From NCBI GenBank assembly GCA_964531095.1, contig CAZHED010000013.1, positions 1 through 64,000 on the forward strand: DNA of 64,000 nt. The letters run 5' to 3'. Position numbers and translations under genes: made by a program. The DNA is from Palsa-1150 sp964531095 (GTDB lineage: Bacteria > Myxococcota_A > Polyangia > Polyangiales > Polyangiaceae). This document shows, one piece after another, positions 8,989 to 17,467 of the stretch. A model generated the notes under the pieces. It was not told the DNA's origin. It ran no database searches and was given only the letters and a program-made list of their open reading frames with translations. The first letter of the stretch is position 1; every line of letters starts with the position of its first letter.

Positions 8989-9957
8989 GTGACGCGATCT
9001 TCGCCGCTGGCGGTGCTCGCGCCCATCGCATTCGGCGCGCTCGTCGCTCCGCTGGACGCACGAGCCCACCGACCGCAGCGGCCGGAGGCGTGGTGGATCG
9101 GGCTGGACCAGGCGGCGACGAGCGCACCGGCGGAGGGCTTGCGAATGCTTCGCGCGATGCCGCGCGGCCGCGTCCGTATCCCCGGTGGCACGTTCTCGAT
9201 GGGGTCGTTGCCCGCCGCGATGGCGCGCGCTCTCGAGCTCTGCCAGCGCGAGGTACAAGCCTCGGTGTGCCACGATGACGGCATCCTTGGTCTGGTGCGC
9301 GCGGAAGGGGTCGCCCACTCTGTGACCCTCTCGAGCTTCGAGCTCGACCGGACGGAAGTGACGGTCTCGAGCTATGCCCGGTGCGTGTCGGCCGGTTCGT
9401 GCTCCCCCGCCGAGATCTCGCCCGACGACGATCGCTTCGCCCGCCCGGATCTTCCCGTGACCCACGTTCGCTGGGACGATGCGAACGCCTTCTGCCACTG
9501 GGCAGGCGGCCGTCTGCCGACCGAAGCGGAGTGGGAGTACGCGGCGCGAGGTTCGGAGGGACGCGAGTTCCCCTGGGGAGCCGTGTACAACGCCCACCTC
9601 GCCAACCACGGATCGGCCGCGGACGATTGGACCGACGGGACCGACGGCTTCTTCGGCCTGGCCCCCGTTGGCTCGTTCCCCGACGGCGCCACCCCCCTGG
9701 GCCTATTCGACATGGCCGGCAACGTCGCCGAGTGGGTTGCAGACATCCTCGAGTTCGACCCGATGGGGCTGCCCCTGCCCTACCCGGACGCGACGGAGGT
9801 CGACCCGCGGCCGAAGTCGGGTGACGGGGGATTGCACGTCGTGCGCGGTGGTTCGTACGTCGACGGCGCGATGTGGCTCCGCGGCGCCGCGCGCGACACC
9901 ACGTCCGCGCCGCATTCACCCTGGGTCGGCTTCCGCTGTGCGGCCGACGTTCGATGA
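8989..9957 (+). CDS. Secreted FGE-fold (SUMF1/sulfatase-modifying-factor family) protein lacking catalytic cysteines
   Basis: 322 residues from the GTG at 8989. This start gives a signal peptide (about residues 1-26, ending LDARA) and leaves 4 bases after pdhC. From about residue 55 it follows the formylglycine-generating-enzyme fold: VRIPGGTFSMGS, ELDRTEVTVSSYARCV, RLPTEAEWEYAARG, LGLFDMAGNVAEWVAD, HVVRGGSYVDG and a final GFRCAAD. In true FGEs two cysteines follow the RGGSY motif and make up the copper-binding active site. Here that stretch reads VDGAMWLRGAARD with no cysteine. A binding or structural role is therefore more likely than sulfatase activation. Its place behind pdhABC is unexplained. 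Its stop overlaps the start of the next gene (ATGA). Confidence 0.85.
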   Translation: MTRSSPLAVLAPIAFGALVAPLDARAHRPQRPEAWWIGLDQAATSAPAEGLRMLRAMPRGRVRIPGGTFSMGSLPAAMARALELCQREVQASVCHDDGILGLVRAEGVAHSVTLSSFELDRTEVTVSSYARCVSAGSCSPAEISPDDDRFARPDLPVTHVRWDDANAFCHWAGGRLPTEAEWEYAARGSEGREFPWGAVYNAHLANHGSAADDWTDGTDGFFGLAPVGSFPDGATPLGLFDMAGNVAEWVADILEFDPMGLPLPYPDATEVDPRPKSGDGGLHVVRGGSYVDGAMWLRGAARDTTSAPHSPWVGFRCAADVR

Positions 9958-10868
9958 GGATCGCGCATTTTTCCGACTTGCACCTCTACGCGCGTGGCGA
10001 CACCCCGGCGTGGCGGTTCCTGAACAAGCGCTTTACGGGCTGGGTCAACCTTCGCGCCAGGCGCGGCGACATCCACCGAGCCGGATACGTCGCCGCGATC
10101 GCGCGAGAGATTGCGCGGCTCGGCGTGGAGCACGTGGTCGTCACGGGCGACATGACCAACCTCGCCCTCGAGGCGGAGTACGAGCTCGCACGCGACTTGC
10201 TCGAACGCGAGCTGGGGCTCGACCCGTCGCAAGTTACCGTGGTGCCCGGCAACCACGACGTCTACACGCGCGGTTCGCTGGTGTCGCGGCGCTTCGAGCA
10301 CTACTTCGCACCCTGGTTGCGCAGCGACCTACCAGAGCTCGCGGCCGAGGCGAACGGCGGGCGGTTCCCGATCGTGAAGCTTCGAGGGAGCGCGGCGATC
10401 ATCGCGCTATCGAGCGCAGTTCCCCGCCTGCCGTTCGTCGCCGCGGGAGAGCTCGGAAGCGCGCAGATCGCGGCGCTGGGGCGCATTCTCGAGCACCCGG
10501 AGGTCGCTCGGCGCACCGCGGTCATCGCGATGCACCATCCCGCCGTGTACCGCCGCTCGCGCCTCAAGATGTATCTGGAAGGCTTGCGCGACGCGCCCGC
10601 GCTCATCGCCCAGCTTCGTCCACTGACGGGCGGCCTTCTGCTGCATGGTCATCTGCACCGGCGCATCCAGCGCGAGGTTCCGACGGGCGCCGGTCGCGTC
10701 AACCAGGTGGGGGCGACGAGCGCATCGCTTCATCACGATGCGGCGGACCGCATGGCGGGGTTCAATGTCTACGAGCTCGGAGAGGCCGGCGTCGAACGCG
10801 TACGGGCGTACGTTTACTCGCCGGAGGCGGGGGTGTTTCGCCCCGAGAGCGTGCCGAAGCACGTGTGA
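9954..10868 (+). CDS. Calcineurin-like metallophosphoesterase
   Basis: 304 residues from the ATG at 9954, which overlaps the previous stop by 4 bases. The metal ligands of the dinuclear phosphoesterase fold are all visible: HFSDLHL near the start, VVTGDMTN, VPGNHDVY, AMHHPAVY and LLHGHLHR. No signal peptide is seen, so it is probably cytoplasmic. The family includes 3',5'-cyclic-nucleotide phosphodiesterases (CpdA type) and UDP-diacylglucosamine hydrolases; the GDxTN, GNHD and GHxH spacing resembles the CpdA/Icc side. The substrate cannot be fixed from sequence. It is the last gene of the pdh unit and is convergent with the cold-shock gene. Confidence 0.9.
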   Translation: MRIAHFSDLHLYARGDTPAWRFLNKRFTGWVNLRARRGDIHRAGYVAAIAREIARLGVEHVVVTGDMTNLALEAEYELARDLLERELGLDPSQVTVVPGNHDVYTRGSLVSRRFEHYFAPWLRSDLPELAAEANGGRFPIVKLRGSAAIIALSSAVPRLPFVAAGELGSAQIAALGRILEHPEVARRTAVIAMHHPAVYRRSRLKMYLEGLRDAPALIAQLRPLTGGLLLHGHLHRRIQREVPTGAGRVNQVGATSASLHHDAADRMAGFNVYELGEAGVERVRAYVYSPEAGVFRPESVPKHV

Positions 10869-10873
10869 GACCG

Positions 10874-10890
10874 GACGCGCTTGGCGCGTC
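10874..10890. terminator. Hairpin between convergent genes
   Basis: GACGCGC, a TTG loop and GCGCGTC form a perfect 7-bp stem 5 bases after the phosphoesterase stop and 31 bases before the cold-shock stop. There is no long T tract on either side, so it may be a weak or bidirectional terminator. Confidence 0.45.
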
Positions 10891-10921
10891 GTTCGAAGTC
10901 CCTTCTTGGAAAATCGCCAGC

Positions 10922-11146
10922 CTAGCCCACGGCCAGCGCTTCGCCGTTCTGGCGTGTGACGTTGATCGCCTGGAGCCCCTTGGGACCCTCTTTGATCTCG
11001 AACTCCACGACCTCGTCCTCGAAGAGGCGCCTGCGGCCATCGCCCTGGATCTGCGAATAGTGCACGAAGACGTCAGGGCCGGCGTCCTGCTTGATGAACC
11101 CCCAACCCTTCTCGTCGTTGAACCACTTGACGCGTCCCACTGCCAT
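10922..11146 (-). CDS. Cold-shock-domain RNA/DNA-binding protein
   Basis: 74 residues, one complete cold-shock domain. RNP1 is KGWGFIKQ and RNP2 is VFVHYSQI, preceded by GRVKWFNDEK, and the C-terminal INVTRQNG strand is also normal. Such proteins bind single-stranded nucleic acid, melt RNA structure and act as transcription antiterminators. A good GGAGG ribosome-binding site lies about 7 bases upstream of the ATG. The leader (11147-11283) separates it from the TPR lipoprotein gene in the same direction, so it probably has its own promoter. Confidence 0.95.
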   Translation of the reverse strand: MAVGRVKWFNDEKGWGFIKQDAGPDVFVHYSQIQGDGRRRLFEDEVVEFEIKEGPKGLQAINVTRQNGEALAVG

Positions 11147-11283
11147 CGGAATGCCTCCGTTTTCTTCTGCTCGGCGCTGCCGCTAGGCACCAACCAACTC
11201 CGCCGTACGCTAGGGGATGGCGTTCGCGGAGGTCAAGGTCGGATCGCGGGGCGCGCAGTTCGAGATTGACAGGAGGTTCCAAT

Positions 11284-12498
11284 CTACGGTTTGGGGTGAC
11301 CGCGCGGCCCGAGCGGCAATGCGTCCAGCTCCTCGATGTTGGCCTTCACCCGCGGGTCGTCGGGTGACAGCGCGCGCGCCTTCTCGAGCGCGGCTCGGGC
11401 ATCGGCGCGCTCGCTCGGATCGATGGCCAGGGCTGTGGCCAGGTTGATCCACGCGCTCACCAGCTTGGGATCGATCCGCAGCGCCTCGCGGTATTCCGCG
11501 ATCGCCTGGTCCACTCGGCCGGCCTGTTGCTGCGCGTAGCCCAGATTGGAGTGCAAGCTCGCGCGCCCTGGGTCGGCTCGAACGGCGCGCTGAAGCTCCG
11601 AGAGCGCGCGCGGCAGGTCCTGCGTCCCGAGCAGCGCTGTGCCGAGATCGGAGTGCGCGCGCGCGTCGTTATCGTCGATGCGCACCCGCGCCTCGTACTC
11701 GGCGATCGCCTCTTTCGTTCGGCCGGCCATCATCAGCGCAGTTCCGAGGTTGCCATGCCTCGCGGCGCTCCCCGGGTCCAACTCCACCGCCCGCGCCAGC
11801 TCGGTCACGGCTTCGCCCGCGTGCCCGGTGGCGAGCAGCGCGATGCCGAGCTGGGAGTGCGCTTCCGCATCGGCCGGCAAGAGCTGCGTGCCCTTACGGA
11901 GCGCTCCAACGGCGGCGCTGGCGTCACCGAGCAGCAGCAGGGCTCTCCCGAGCTCGACGAAGCCGGGCCCGAACGACGGCGCGGCCCTGGTCAGGACGGC
12001 CAAATCCTTCGCGGCCACCATGATTTCCGGGTTTCCCCTCCCCGCCGCGTAATCGAGGGGGACCTCGACCCGCGCGACCCGCACCCGCGCGAGGCCCACC
12101 GCCGGCGCCACGTTGCGCGGCGCTGCAGCGCGGGCCGCCTCGTAGTGCTTCCGTGCAAGCGTCAGATCGCCCTGGGTGAAAGCGTCGTCCCCCGCCGCGA
12201 GGTCGGCGTCGCCCGGCGCTCGGTTGCCAGACGACAGCGAAATGGTCGTCGGCAGCGGAGGCGGAAAGGAGGAACCCGCCGAGACAGGAGCCGCGGGCGG
12301 GGCCGCCAACGGCGCCGGGGCGGAGGGCGTCACCGGCATGGCCATCGGAGCCGGTTCCCGCGCGGCGATGGCAGGCGCCGCGGCTGAGGGCTGCGCCGAT
12401 CCCGCGGAAGTCACCGTGGCAGCGGGACGCGGAGCGGCACCGCCACCGCACGCGGCCAACGAAAGCGCCACGGCCGCGGCGAGCGCCGGCCTACTCAT
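11284..12498 (-). CDS. TPR-repeat lipoprotein
   Basis: 404 residues. The N-terminus MSRPALAAAVALSLAACGGG carries a lipobox (LAAC, Cys17). An Ala/Pro-rich linker of about 75 residues follows, then six to eight TPR units with typical spacing (AHSQLGIALLATGHAGEAV, HGNLGTALMMAGRTKEAI, HSNLGYAQQQAGRVDQAI). TPR lipoproteins usually serve as protein-protein adaptors in the periplasm or at the outer membrane. Its start overlaps the end of the upstream helical-protein gene by 8 bases. It is the last gene of a leftward run that begins at 18115 and contains the subtilase, DUF444 and SpoVR genes. Confidence 0.88.
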   Translation of the reverse strand: MSRPALAAAVALSLAACGGGAAPRPAATVTSAGSAQPSAAAPAIAAREPAPMAMPVTPSAPAPLAAPPAAPVSAGSSFPPPLPTTISLSSGNRAPGDADLAAGDDAFTQGDLTLARKHYEAARAAAPRNVAPAVGLARVRVARVEVPLDYAAGRGNPEIMVAAKDLAVLTRAAPSFGPGFVELGRALLLLGDASAAVGALRKGTQLLPADAEAHSQLGIALLATGHAGEAVTELARAVELDPGSAARHGNLGTALMMAGRTKEAIAEYEARVRIDDNDARAHSDLGTALLGTQDLPRALSELQRAVRADPGRASLHSNLGYAQQQAGRVDQAIAEYREALRIDPKLVSAWINLATALAIDPSERADARAALEKARALSPDDPRVKANIEELDALPLGPRGHPKP

Positions 12499-12901
12499 GC
12501 CGCTTCACCACGGCCCACGCGTGCGCGATGACGTCGCGCGCGGCGTCGAGCGTCCGCTCCTGCGTCCGGGGGGTGCGCAGGCTCACGACCCCCGACGAGG
12601 GAGGCTTCGCGTCGAGCACAGATCGACTCGCCGCGCGCACCGCCTCGGGAACGCCGGGGTCGTCCGCCAAGGCCTCCACGTGCTCGACGTACGACCGCCC
12701 CCACGCCTCGTTCGGCTCGACGAGCAACGCCGCGTTGAGCGCCATGCCGGCCGCCCGCTTGACGCCCACGGCGCCTCCCCGCGCATCGCCGCGCTCGTAG
12801 GACGCAGCCGCGCGCCTCAGCTCACCGAGCGCAGCCCGAATCCATTCGGCCGGCGATAGCCTTCGAAGCCAATCGTTGGGATCGCGAACGAACTCGCCCA
12901 T
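12491..12901 (-). CDS. Small helical protein of unknown function, SpoVR-operon member
   Basis: 136 residues, ATG at 12901. It has no signal peptide or membrane segment. The sequence is mostly helical, with a stretch VGVKRAAGMALNAALLVEP followed by AWGRSYVEHVEALADD, reminiscent of HEPN-like four-helix proteins, but no diagnostic motif is seen. It lies 15 bases after the SpoVR stop and overlaps the TPR lipoprotein start by 8 bases, so it is almost certainly co-transcribed. Function not recognised. Confidence 0.75.
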   Translation of the reverse strand: MGEFVRDPNDWLRRLSPAEWIRAALGELRRAAASYERGDARGGAVGVKRAAGMALNAALLVEPNEAWGRSYVEHVEALADDPGVPEAVRAASRSVLDAKPPSSGVVSLRTPRTQERTLDAARDVIAHAWAVVKRHE

Positions 12902-12916
12902 GGCTCCCCCGCGGTC

Positions 12917-14479
12917 TCACGAGCGCAGGTGCCGTGTCGCGTGCTCCTTCCCGTCGTAACGGAGCATCGCCGGCTTGCCCTCCGCGATCGTCGTCACGTT
13001 GACCGGACGCTTCCAGATACGAAGGAGGCTTCGCATCACTTCCCTCGCGTAGTCCTGTCTCAAGTCCAGCCCCTGGTGGTCGTGGCGAACGAGCAGCTCG
13101 CCCCGGTTCTCGAAGTTCGCATCTTCGACGTAGATGAACGGGTTGCCGCCGTTCGTGAGCTGAAAGAGGAGCTTGTCCTTCACGGACTTGAACTCCCGCG
13201 ACTCGACCTCGAAGCGCTCGTTGCGGTTCGACCAACCGAAGCTGAAGAGCTTCTGCTCGCGCACGAACTCGGGCGTCAAGAACTCGTCGATGAACGTTAC
13301 GTCGTTGTAGAGCGCGCGCACCTCGAAGATCTTCTTTTTTCCCAGGCCCAGGCGAAGGTTCCAGTTCTTCTTCGCTTCGAGATCGTCGCAGTCCTCCCAC
13401 TCCTTGCCGAACTGCCCCTTGTTCCAGCGCTCTTCGATGTGGCGAAAGAGCTCCACACCGAGCTTGTAGGGATTGAGCCGGCCGCCGCTGGTCGCGAGGA
13501 CCCCTGCGGCGTGATCCGCGTAGTCGATGATCTCGCTCGCATCGAGGATCTTCTCCGTCAGTAGCTTCGAATGCCAGTACGTCGCCCAGCCCTCGTTCAT
13601 GATCTTCGTCTGCCACTGCGGCGCGAAGTAGTAGGCCTCCTCGCGGATCACCTCGAGGACGTCGTGCTCCCAGCGATCGAGGGGCGCGTGCTCGAGCAGG
13701 AAGACGAGAATGTCGCGCTCGGAGTGCTCCGGAAACTTCTTGGCCTTCTCTCGTTCGGCCTCGATCTTCTTCTTCTGTCGCTCGAGGTACTCCTCCGGGT
13801 TGATGAAGCTCTCCATGTACTCTTTCGCGCGCAGGCGCGGGATCTCGGTCGCCTTCGGCTCTTCGTCTTCGGTGGGGCGCTTCGGGCGACGGCCGCTGAA
13901 CGGCGAATGCAGGTCCACGAGGTTTTCGAGGCTGAGACAATGGTCGATGAACTCCTCGACCTTGTTGATCCCCTGACGCGCCACGACGCGCCGCAGCCTG
14001 GCGCCGTGATTGGCCATCTTATCGATCCAGCGGCGGTTCGGGTCGTAGGCGCTCGGCCGCTTGACCGGGTCGACCGTTCTACCGCCGGTGTCGAGGTCGG
14101 TCGAACGGTAGCAGTAGTTGTTCTTGAAGAAGTCGACGTGCGCGTACACGTGCGCCATCACGAGCTTCTGATCGACCAGAGAGTTTCCTTCGAGCAGGTA
14201 TCCGTACGAGGGGTTGTTGTTGATGACCATCTCGTAAATCTTCGAGAGGCCGTACTCGTATCCCTTGGCGAGGCGTTCGTACTCCATGCCGAACCGCCAG
14301 TGCGGGTAGCGGTTCGGGAACCCGCCGTACGCGGCGATCTCGTTCATTTGGTCGTACGTCAAGATCTCGAAGACCGTTGGGAAGAAGTCGAGCCCCGCCT
14401 CGGCCGCGAGCCTTTCAATCTTGTTCTGCTGCTCGCGCAGATACGCGGGAAGCGCCGTTTTCAGCGCGAACTCACTCAT
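12917..14479 (-). CDS. spoVR: SpoVR family protein
   Basis: 520 residues, typical for the family. It matches SpoVR/YcgB proteins from the start (LPAYLREQQNKIERLAAEAG, FEILTYDQMNEIAAYGGFPN, HWRFGMEYERLAKGYEYGLS, IYEMVINNNPSYGYLLEGNS), with several conserved His and Glu residues, and ends in the usual C-terminal YDGKEH region. SpoVR is needed for spore cortex formation in Bacillus and is widespread with DUF444 (YeaH/YhbH) and the PrkA kinase, but its biochemical role is unknown. The gene lies 34 bases after the DUF444 gene. A tri-glutamate/aspartate-rich insert near residue 200 (RRPKRPTEDEEPKATE) is a variable loop. Confidence 0.95.
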   Translation of the reverse strand: MSEFALKTALPAYLREQQNKIERLAAEAGLDFFPTVFEILTYDQMNEIAAYGGFPNRYPHWRFGMEYERLAKGYEYGLSKIYEMVINNNPSYGYLLEGNSLVDQKLVMAHVYAHVDFFKNNYCYRSTDLDTGGRTVDPVKRPSAYDPNRRWIDKMANHGARLRRVVARQGINKVEEFIDHCLSLENLVDLHSPFSGRRPKRPTEDEEPKATEIPRLRAKEYMESFINPEEYLERQKKKIEAEREKAKKFPEHSERDILVFLLEHAPLDRWEHDVLEVIREEAYYFAPQWQTKIMNEGWATYWHSKLLTEKILDASEIIDYADHAAGVLATSGGRLNPYKLGVELFRHIEERWNKGQFGKEWEDCDDLEAKKNWNLRLGLGKKKIFEVRALYNDVTFIDEFLTPEFVREQKLFSFGWSNRNERFEVESREFKSVKDKLLFQLTNGGNPFIYVEDANFENRGELLVRHDHQGLDLRQDYAREVMRSLLRIWKRPVNVTTIAEGKPAMLRYDGKEHATRHLRS

Positions 14480-14513
14480 TTTCCCTCGCCCTCCGACTTT
14501 GTCTGGTCACCCA

Positions 14514-15629
14514 TCACGCCCCCTTGCCGAGAAACTCTTTGATCGAACCAACGATCGCGTCCTTGTCGCGGATCTCGCTCGTGATGACACGCTCGTCTTT
14601 GCCGAAGTGCTCTCGCAAGTCCTTGATGAACTGCCCCGAGCCGTACGGGCTTTCGACCTGGCCATATGCAAACATGTTCGCGCGCGGCAAGATCTTTTGC
14701 TTGAGCACTTCGACGCAGAGCAGCGTGTCGTCCATCGACCAGTTGTCTCCGTCGGAAAAATGGAACGGGTAGATGTTCCACTCCGAGGGCGGGTAGTGGT
14801 CGTCGATGAGCTGCGAGCAGAGCTTGTACGCGCTCGAGATCATCGTTCCGCCGCTCTCCCTCGTGTGAAAGAACGTTTCGCGATCGACCTCGCGCGCGAC
14901 GGCATCGTGGATGATGTAGCGGCTCTCGAGGCCTTTGTACTGGCGCGTGAGCCAGGCGTCGATCCAGAAGCTCTCGATGCGGACGATCTCTTTCTGTTCG
15001 TCGCCCATCGAGCCCGAAACATCCATCATGTAGACGATGACCGCGTTGGCGACGGGCTCGGCCTCGGTCTTCCAGCTCCGGTATCGCTTGTCGGACGGAA
15101 TCGGCACGACCGCCGGGTTGCCGGGTACGTAGGTTCCCATCGCGATCTGCCGCTTGAGCGCCTCGCGATAAGTCCGCCTGAAGTTGCGCAGCGACTCCGG
15201 GCCGACGCGACGAATGCTCGTATAGCGATCCTTCGCGTTGATGATCTTGCTCTTGCCCTTGTCCTGAATATCGGGAAGCTCGAGCTCCTCGCCCAGAATC
15301 GCCGCGAGCTCGTCGAGCGTGACGTCCACTTCGAGGACGTGCTCGCCCGCGCCCGAACCCGCCTGGTGCCCGTCGCCCGGTTCCTGCGTGTCCTGGTCTC
15401 CCCCGACCGGATCACCCGGATCGCCGTCCCCTTGCCCCGCGCCGCCACGCTGTCGGTCGCCGAAGGAAAAATGGGGAATGTCGATCTGGGGGATGGGGAT
15501 GGAGACCAGGTCCTTGCCCTTCCTACCGATGAGCTCCCCCTGCGAAATGTACTTTCGCAGGTTCTGACGGATCTTGCCGCGAACGATCGCTCGGAAGCGG
15601 GAGTGGTCCTGGTCGATCTTGAGCGACAT
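14514..15629 (-). CDS. DUF444 (YeaH/YhbH) family protein with VWA-like domain
   Basis: 371 residues from the ATG at 15629 (MSLKIDQDHSRFRAIVRGKI); an ATG 75 bases upstream would add a stretch unlike the family. The N-terminal part holds a Gly/Asp/Gln-rich low-complexity loop. The C-terminal half is a von Willebrand A-like domain with a MIDAS motif (DVSGSMGDEQ). DUF444 proteins are co-conserved with SpoVR and PrkA and are linked to sporulation and stress or stationary-phase signalling. It begins 10 bases after the subtilase stop and is followed by SpoVR. PrkA, the usual third partner, is not adjacent. Confidence 0.93.
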   Translation of the reverse strand: MSLKIDQDHSRFRAIVRGKIRQNLRKYISQGELIGRKGKDLVSIPIPQIDIPHFSFGDRQRGGAGQGDGDPGDPVGGDQDTQEPGDGHQAGSGAGEHVLEVDVTLDELAAILGEELELPDIQDKGKSKIINAKDRYTSIRRVGPESLRNFRRTYREALKRQIAMGTYVPGNPAVVPIPSDKRYRSWKTEAEPVANAVIVYMMDVSGSMGDEQKEIVRIESFWIDAWLTRQYKGLESRYIIHDAVAREVDRETFFHTRESGGTMISSAYKLCSQLIDDHYPPSEWNIYPFHFSDGDNWSMDDTLLCVEVLKQKILPRANMFAYGQVESPYGSGQFIKDLREHFGKDERVITSEIRDKDAIVGSIKEFLGKGA

Positions 15630-15639
15630 CGACTGCAGT

Positions 15640-17463
15640 CTAGCGCGTTCCCCCCCCCCTTGCCTCGAGCGCCGTGCGTGCCAGCCAGAGACACGCGAGC
15701 GCATTGGTCACGGCCCAGACGCGGAGGAGCAAGGGGCCGCCGACGAACGCCACGTCACCGGCCCACGCCATCTGCACGAGCAGAGCGGCTGTTCCGAGCG
15801 CGATGCCGCCGATGAGCGGCCGAACGCGCCGGCTCGCAAACCCGAGGACGGTGAGCAGCAGAGCCGGTAGAGCGCTGGCCAGAAGCAACCACCTGTGCAG
15901 CCCCGCACCCACGAGTATCAGGTCCCATTCACCGACCGGCCGAGCCGCCAGCTCGACGAACGAGACCGCGCTCCCCGCATGAGACATCAACCCCAGAAGA
16001 GGGGATAGCGGGAACAGACCCACGCTCGTCGCGAGCGCCCCGAGGACCGCCCCAGGGGTGCGGGTCACCCGCCCGCCGCGCCTGCGGATGCGGCGCGCGA
16101 CCGCCCACGCGAGCCCTAGCAGAACGACCGCACGAAGCGCAACGTGCGCCCAATAGACGTGAAACGCCGCCGCGGCCGCGTCGACGATCCCCGCTCCGAG
16201 GAGCTCCTCATCGTCGGCGTTCGCCGAGCCGGTCGGATGGCGAGCGGTCGACTCGAGCGCCCGCCGCACGGAAGCGCCGTCGGTCACGCCGAGCGATTCC
16301 AGCATCGCCGCGGCGCCGGCCACGTGGGGCGACGCCATGCTCGTGCCGTTGAACGTGCCAAAGACCTCACACTTGTCCCGGCCGCCGTTGCACACGGTCT
16401 GCTGCGTCACACCGACCCCGGGGGCCGCGATCGAAAGCTCCGGGCCTCGCGACGAAAACCAGGCGATCTTGTCGTTCGAGTCGGTCGCGCTCACCGCCAC
16501 GACCCCCGGATATGCCGCCGGCCAGCCGACGCTCCGGCCGCTGTTGCCCGCGGCCGCGACGATCACGACGCCCTTGGCGAGCGCGTGTTTGACCGCGTCC
16601 TCGAGGATTCCGCTCTTGATCGGCCCTCCGAGCGACAGGTTGATCACTTGCGCGCCCGCGTCGGCCGCGTACCGGATTCCCTCGGCGACGTTCGCGACGG
16701 TTCCGAAGCCCTGCTTGCTGAGGACTTTGATCGGCATGAGCGTCGCGCAGAACGCGAGCCCGGCCGTCCCCACCCCGTTGTTGGTCGTTTGCGCGATCGT
16801 GCCGGCGACGTGCGTCCCGTGACCGTGGTCGTCGTAGGCCTCGTTCGAATCATCGACGAAGTTCCAGCCGCCTTCGCACCGGGTTCCCGCGAGATCGCTG
16901 CCGCGCGAGAATGGCCCCTTGTCGAAGCAGGCGATGCCCGTGTCGATCACGGCGACCGTCACGCCGCGGCCGCAGCTGTAGTGCCACGCGGCCTCCGCGC
17001 CCACGCGTTGCAGGTGCCACTGCTTGCTCGTATACAGCGGATCGTTTGGCACGTAGCTCGCGCGATAAACCGCCATGGGCTCGGCGTGCTCGATGCGCGG
17101 ATCGCGCGCGAGCGCGTCGATGATCGCGGCTTCGCCGGATGCTGCGACCTCCGCTACTTCGATCTTGTCGTTCCCGGCGCTCCACCCGCTGTTCGGGCGC
17201 ATGGCGATGCCATACTTGATCCCGATGTCGGCGAGGTCCGAGGCGGTCGCGTCGTCGCGCACGTCGACGGCAATCTCGCCGGGGATCGTGTCTCCTTCGC
17301 CGGCCTCGTCCGAGAACGTCGGCGCACCTTCGTCGAGGTCGGCCGCCCATGTGGCGGCCTGCGCTCCGGAGATCGTCCGGTCGACGGCCGGGGCCGGGCG
17401 AGACAGGAGCGCGATCGCAGCGATCGAGCCGACCGCGAGGGGAACGACGAAGGGGATTCGCAT
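15640..17463 (-). CDS. Secreted subtilisin-like (S8) protease with C-terminal membrane domain
   Basis: 607 residues from the ATG at 17463; the upstream extension of the frame is antisense-like. Residues 1-26 form a signal peptide. A propeptide-like region follows to about 135, then the peptidase domain: Asp174 (VAVIDTGI), His215 (HGHGTHVAG), oxyanion Asn307 (AAAGNSG) and Ser375 (NGTSMASPH) complete the triad. After about residue 430 there are around five hydrophobic segments ending in a short basic tail, so the catalytic domain should be held on the outer face of the inner membrane. That architecture is uncommon for S8 enzymes. The gene lies 4 bases after a membrane-protein gene and 10 before DUF444, suggesting a role in signalling or processing at the membrane during development. 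Confidence 0.93.
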   Translation of the reverse strand: MRIPFVVPLAVGSIAAIALLSRPAPAVDRTISGAQAATWAADLDEGAPTFSDEAGEGDTIPGEIAVDVRDDATASDLADIGIKYGIAMRPNSGWSAGNDKIEVAEVAASGEAAIIDALARDPRIEHAEPMAVYRASYVPNDPLYTSKQWHLQRVGAEAAWHYSCGRGVTVAVIDTGIACFDKGPFSRGSDLAGTRCEGGWNFVDDSNEAYDDHGHGTHVAGTIAQTTNNGVGTAGLAFCATLMPIKVLSKQGFGTVANVAEGIRYAADAGAQVINLSLGGPIKSGILEDAVKHALAKGVVIVAAAGNSGRSVGWPAAYPGVVAVSATDSNDKIAWFSSRGPELSIAAPGVGVTQQTVCNGGRDKCEVFGTFNGTSMASPHVAGAAAMLESLGVTDGASVRRALESTARHPTGSANADDEELLGAGIVDAAAAAFHVYWAHVALRAVVLLGLAWAVARRIRRRGGRVTRTPGAVLGALATSVGLFPLSPLLGLMSHAGSAVSFVELAARPVGEWDLILVGAGLHRWLLLASALPALLLTVLGFASRRVRPLIGGIALGTAALLVQMAWAGDVAFVGGPLLLRVWAVTNALACLWLARTALEARGGGTR

Positions 17464-17467
17464 GGGG

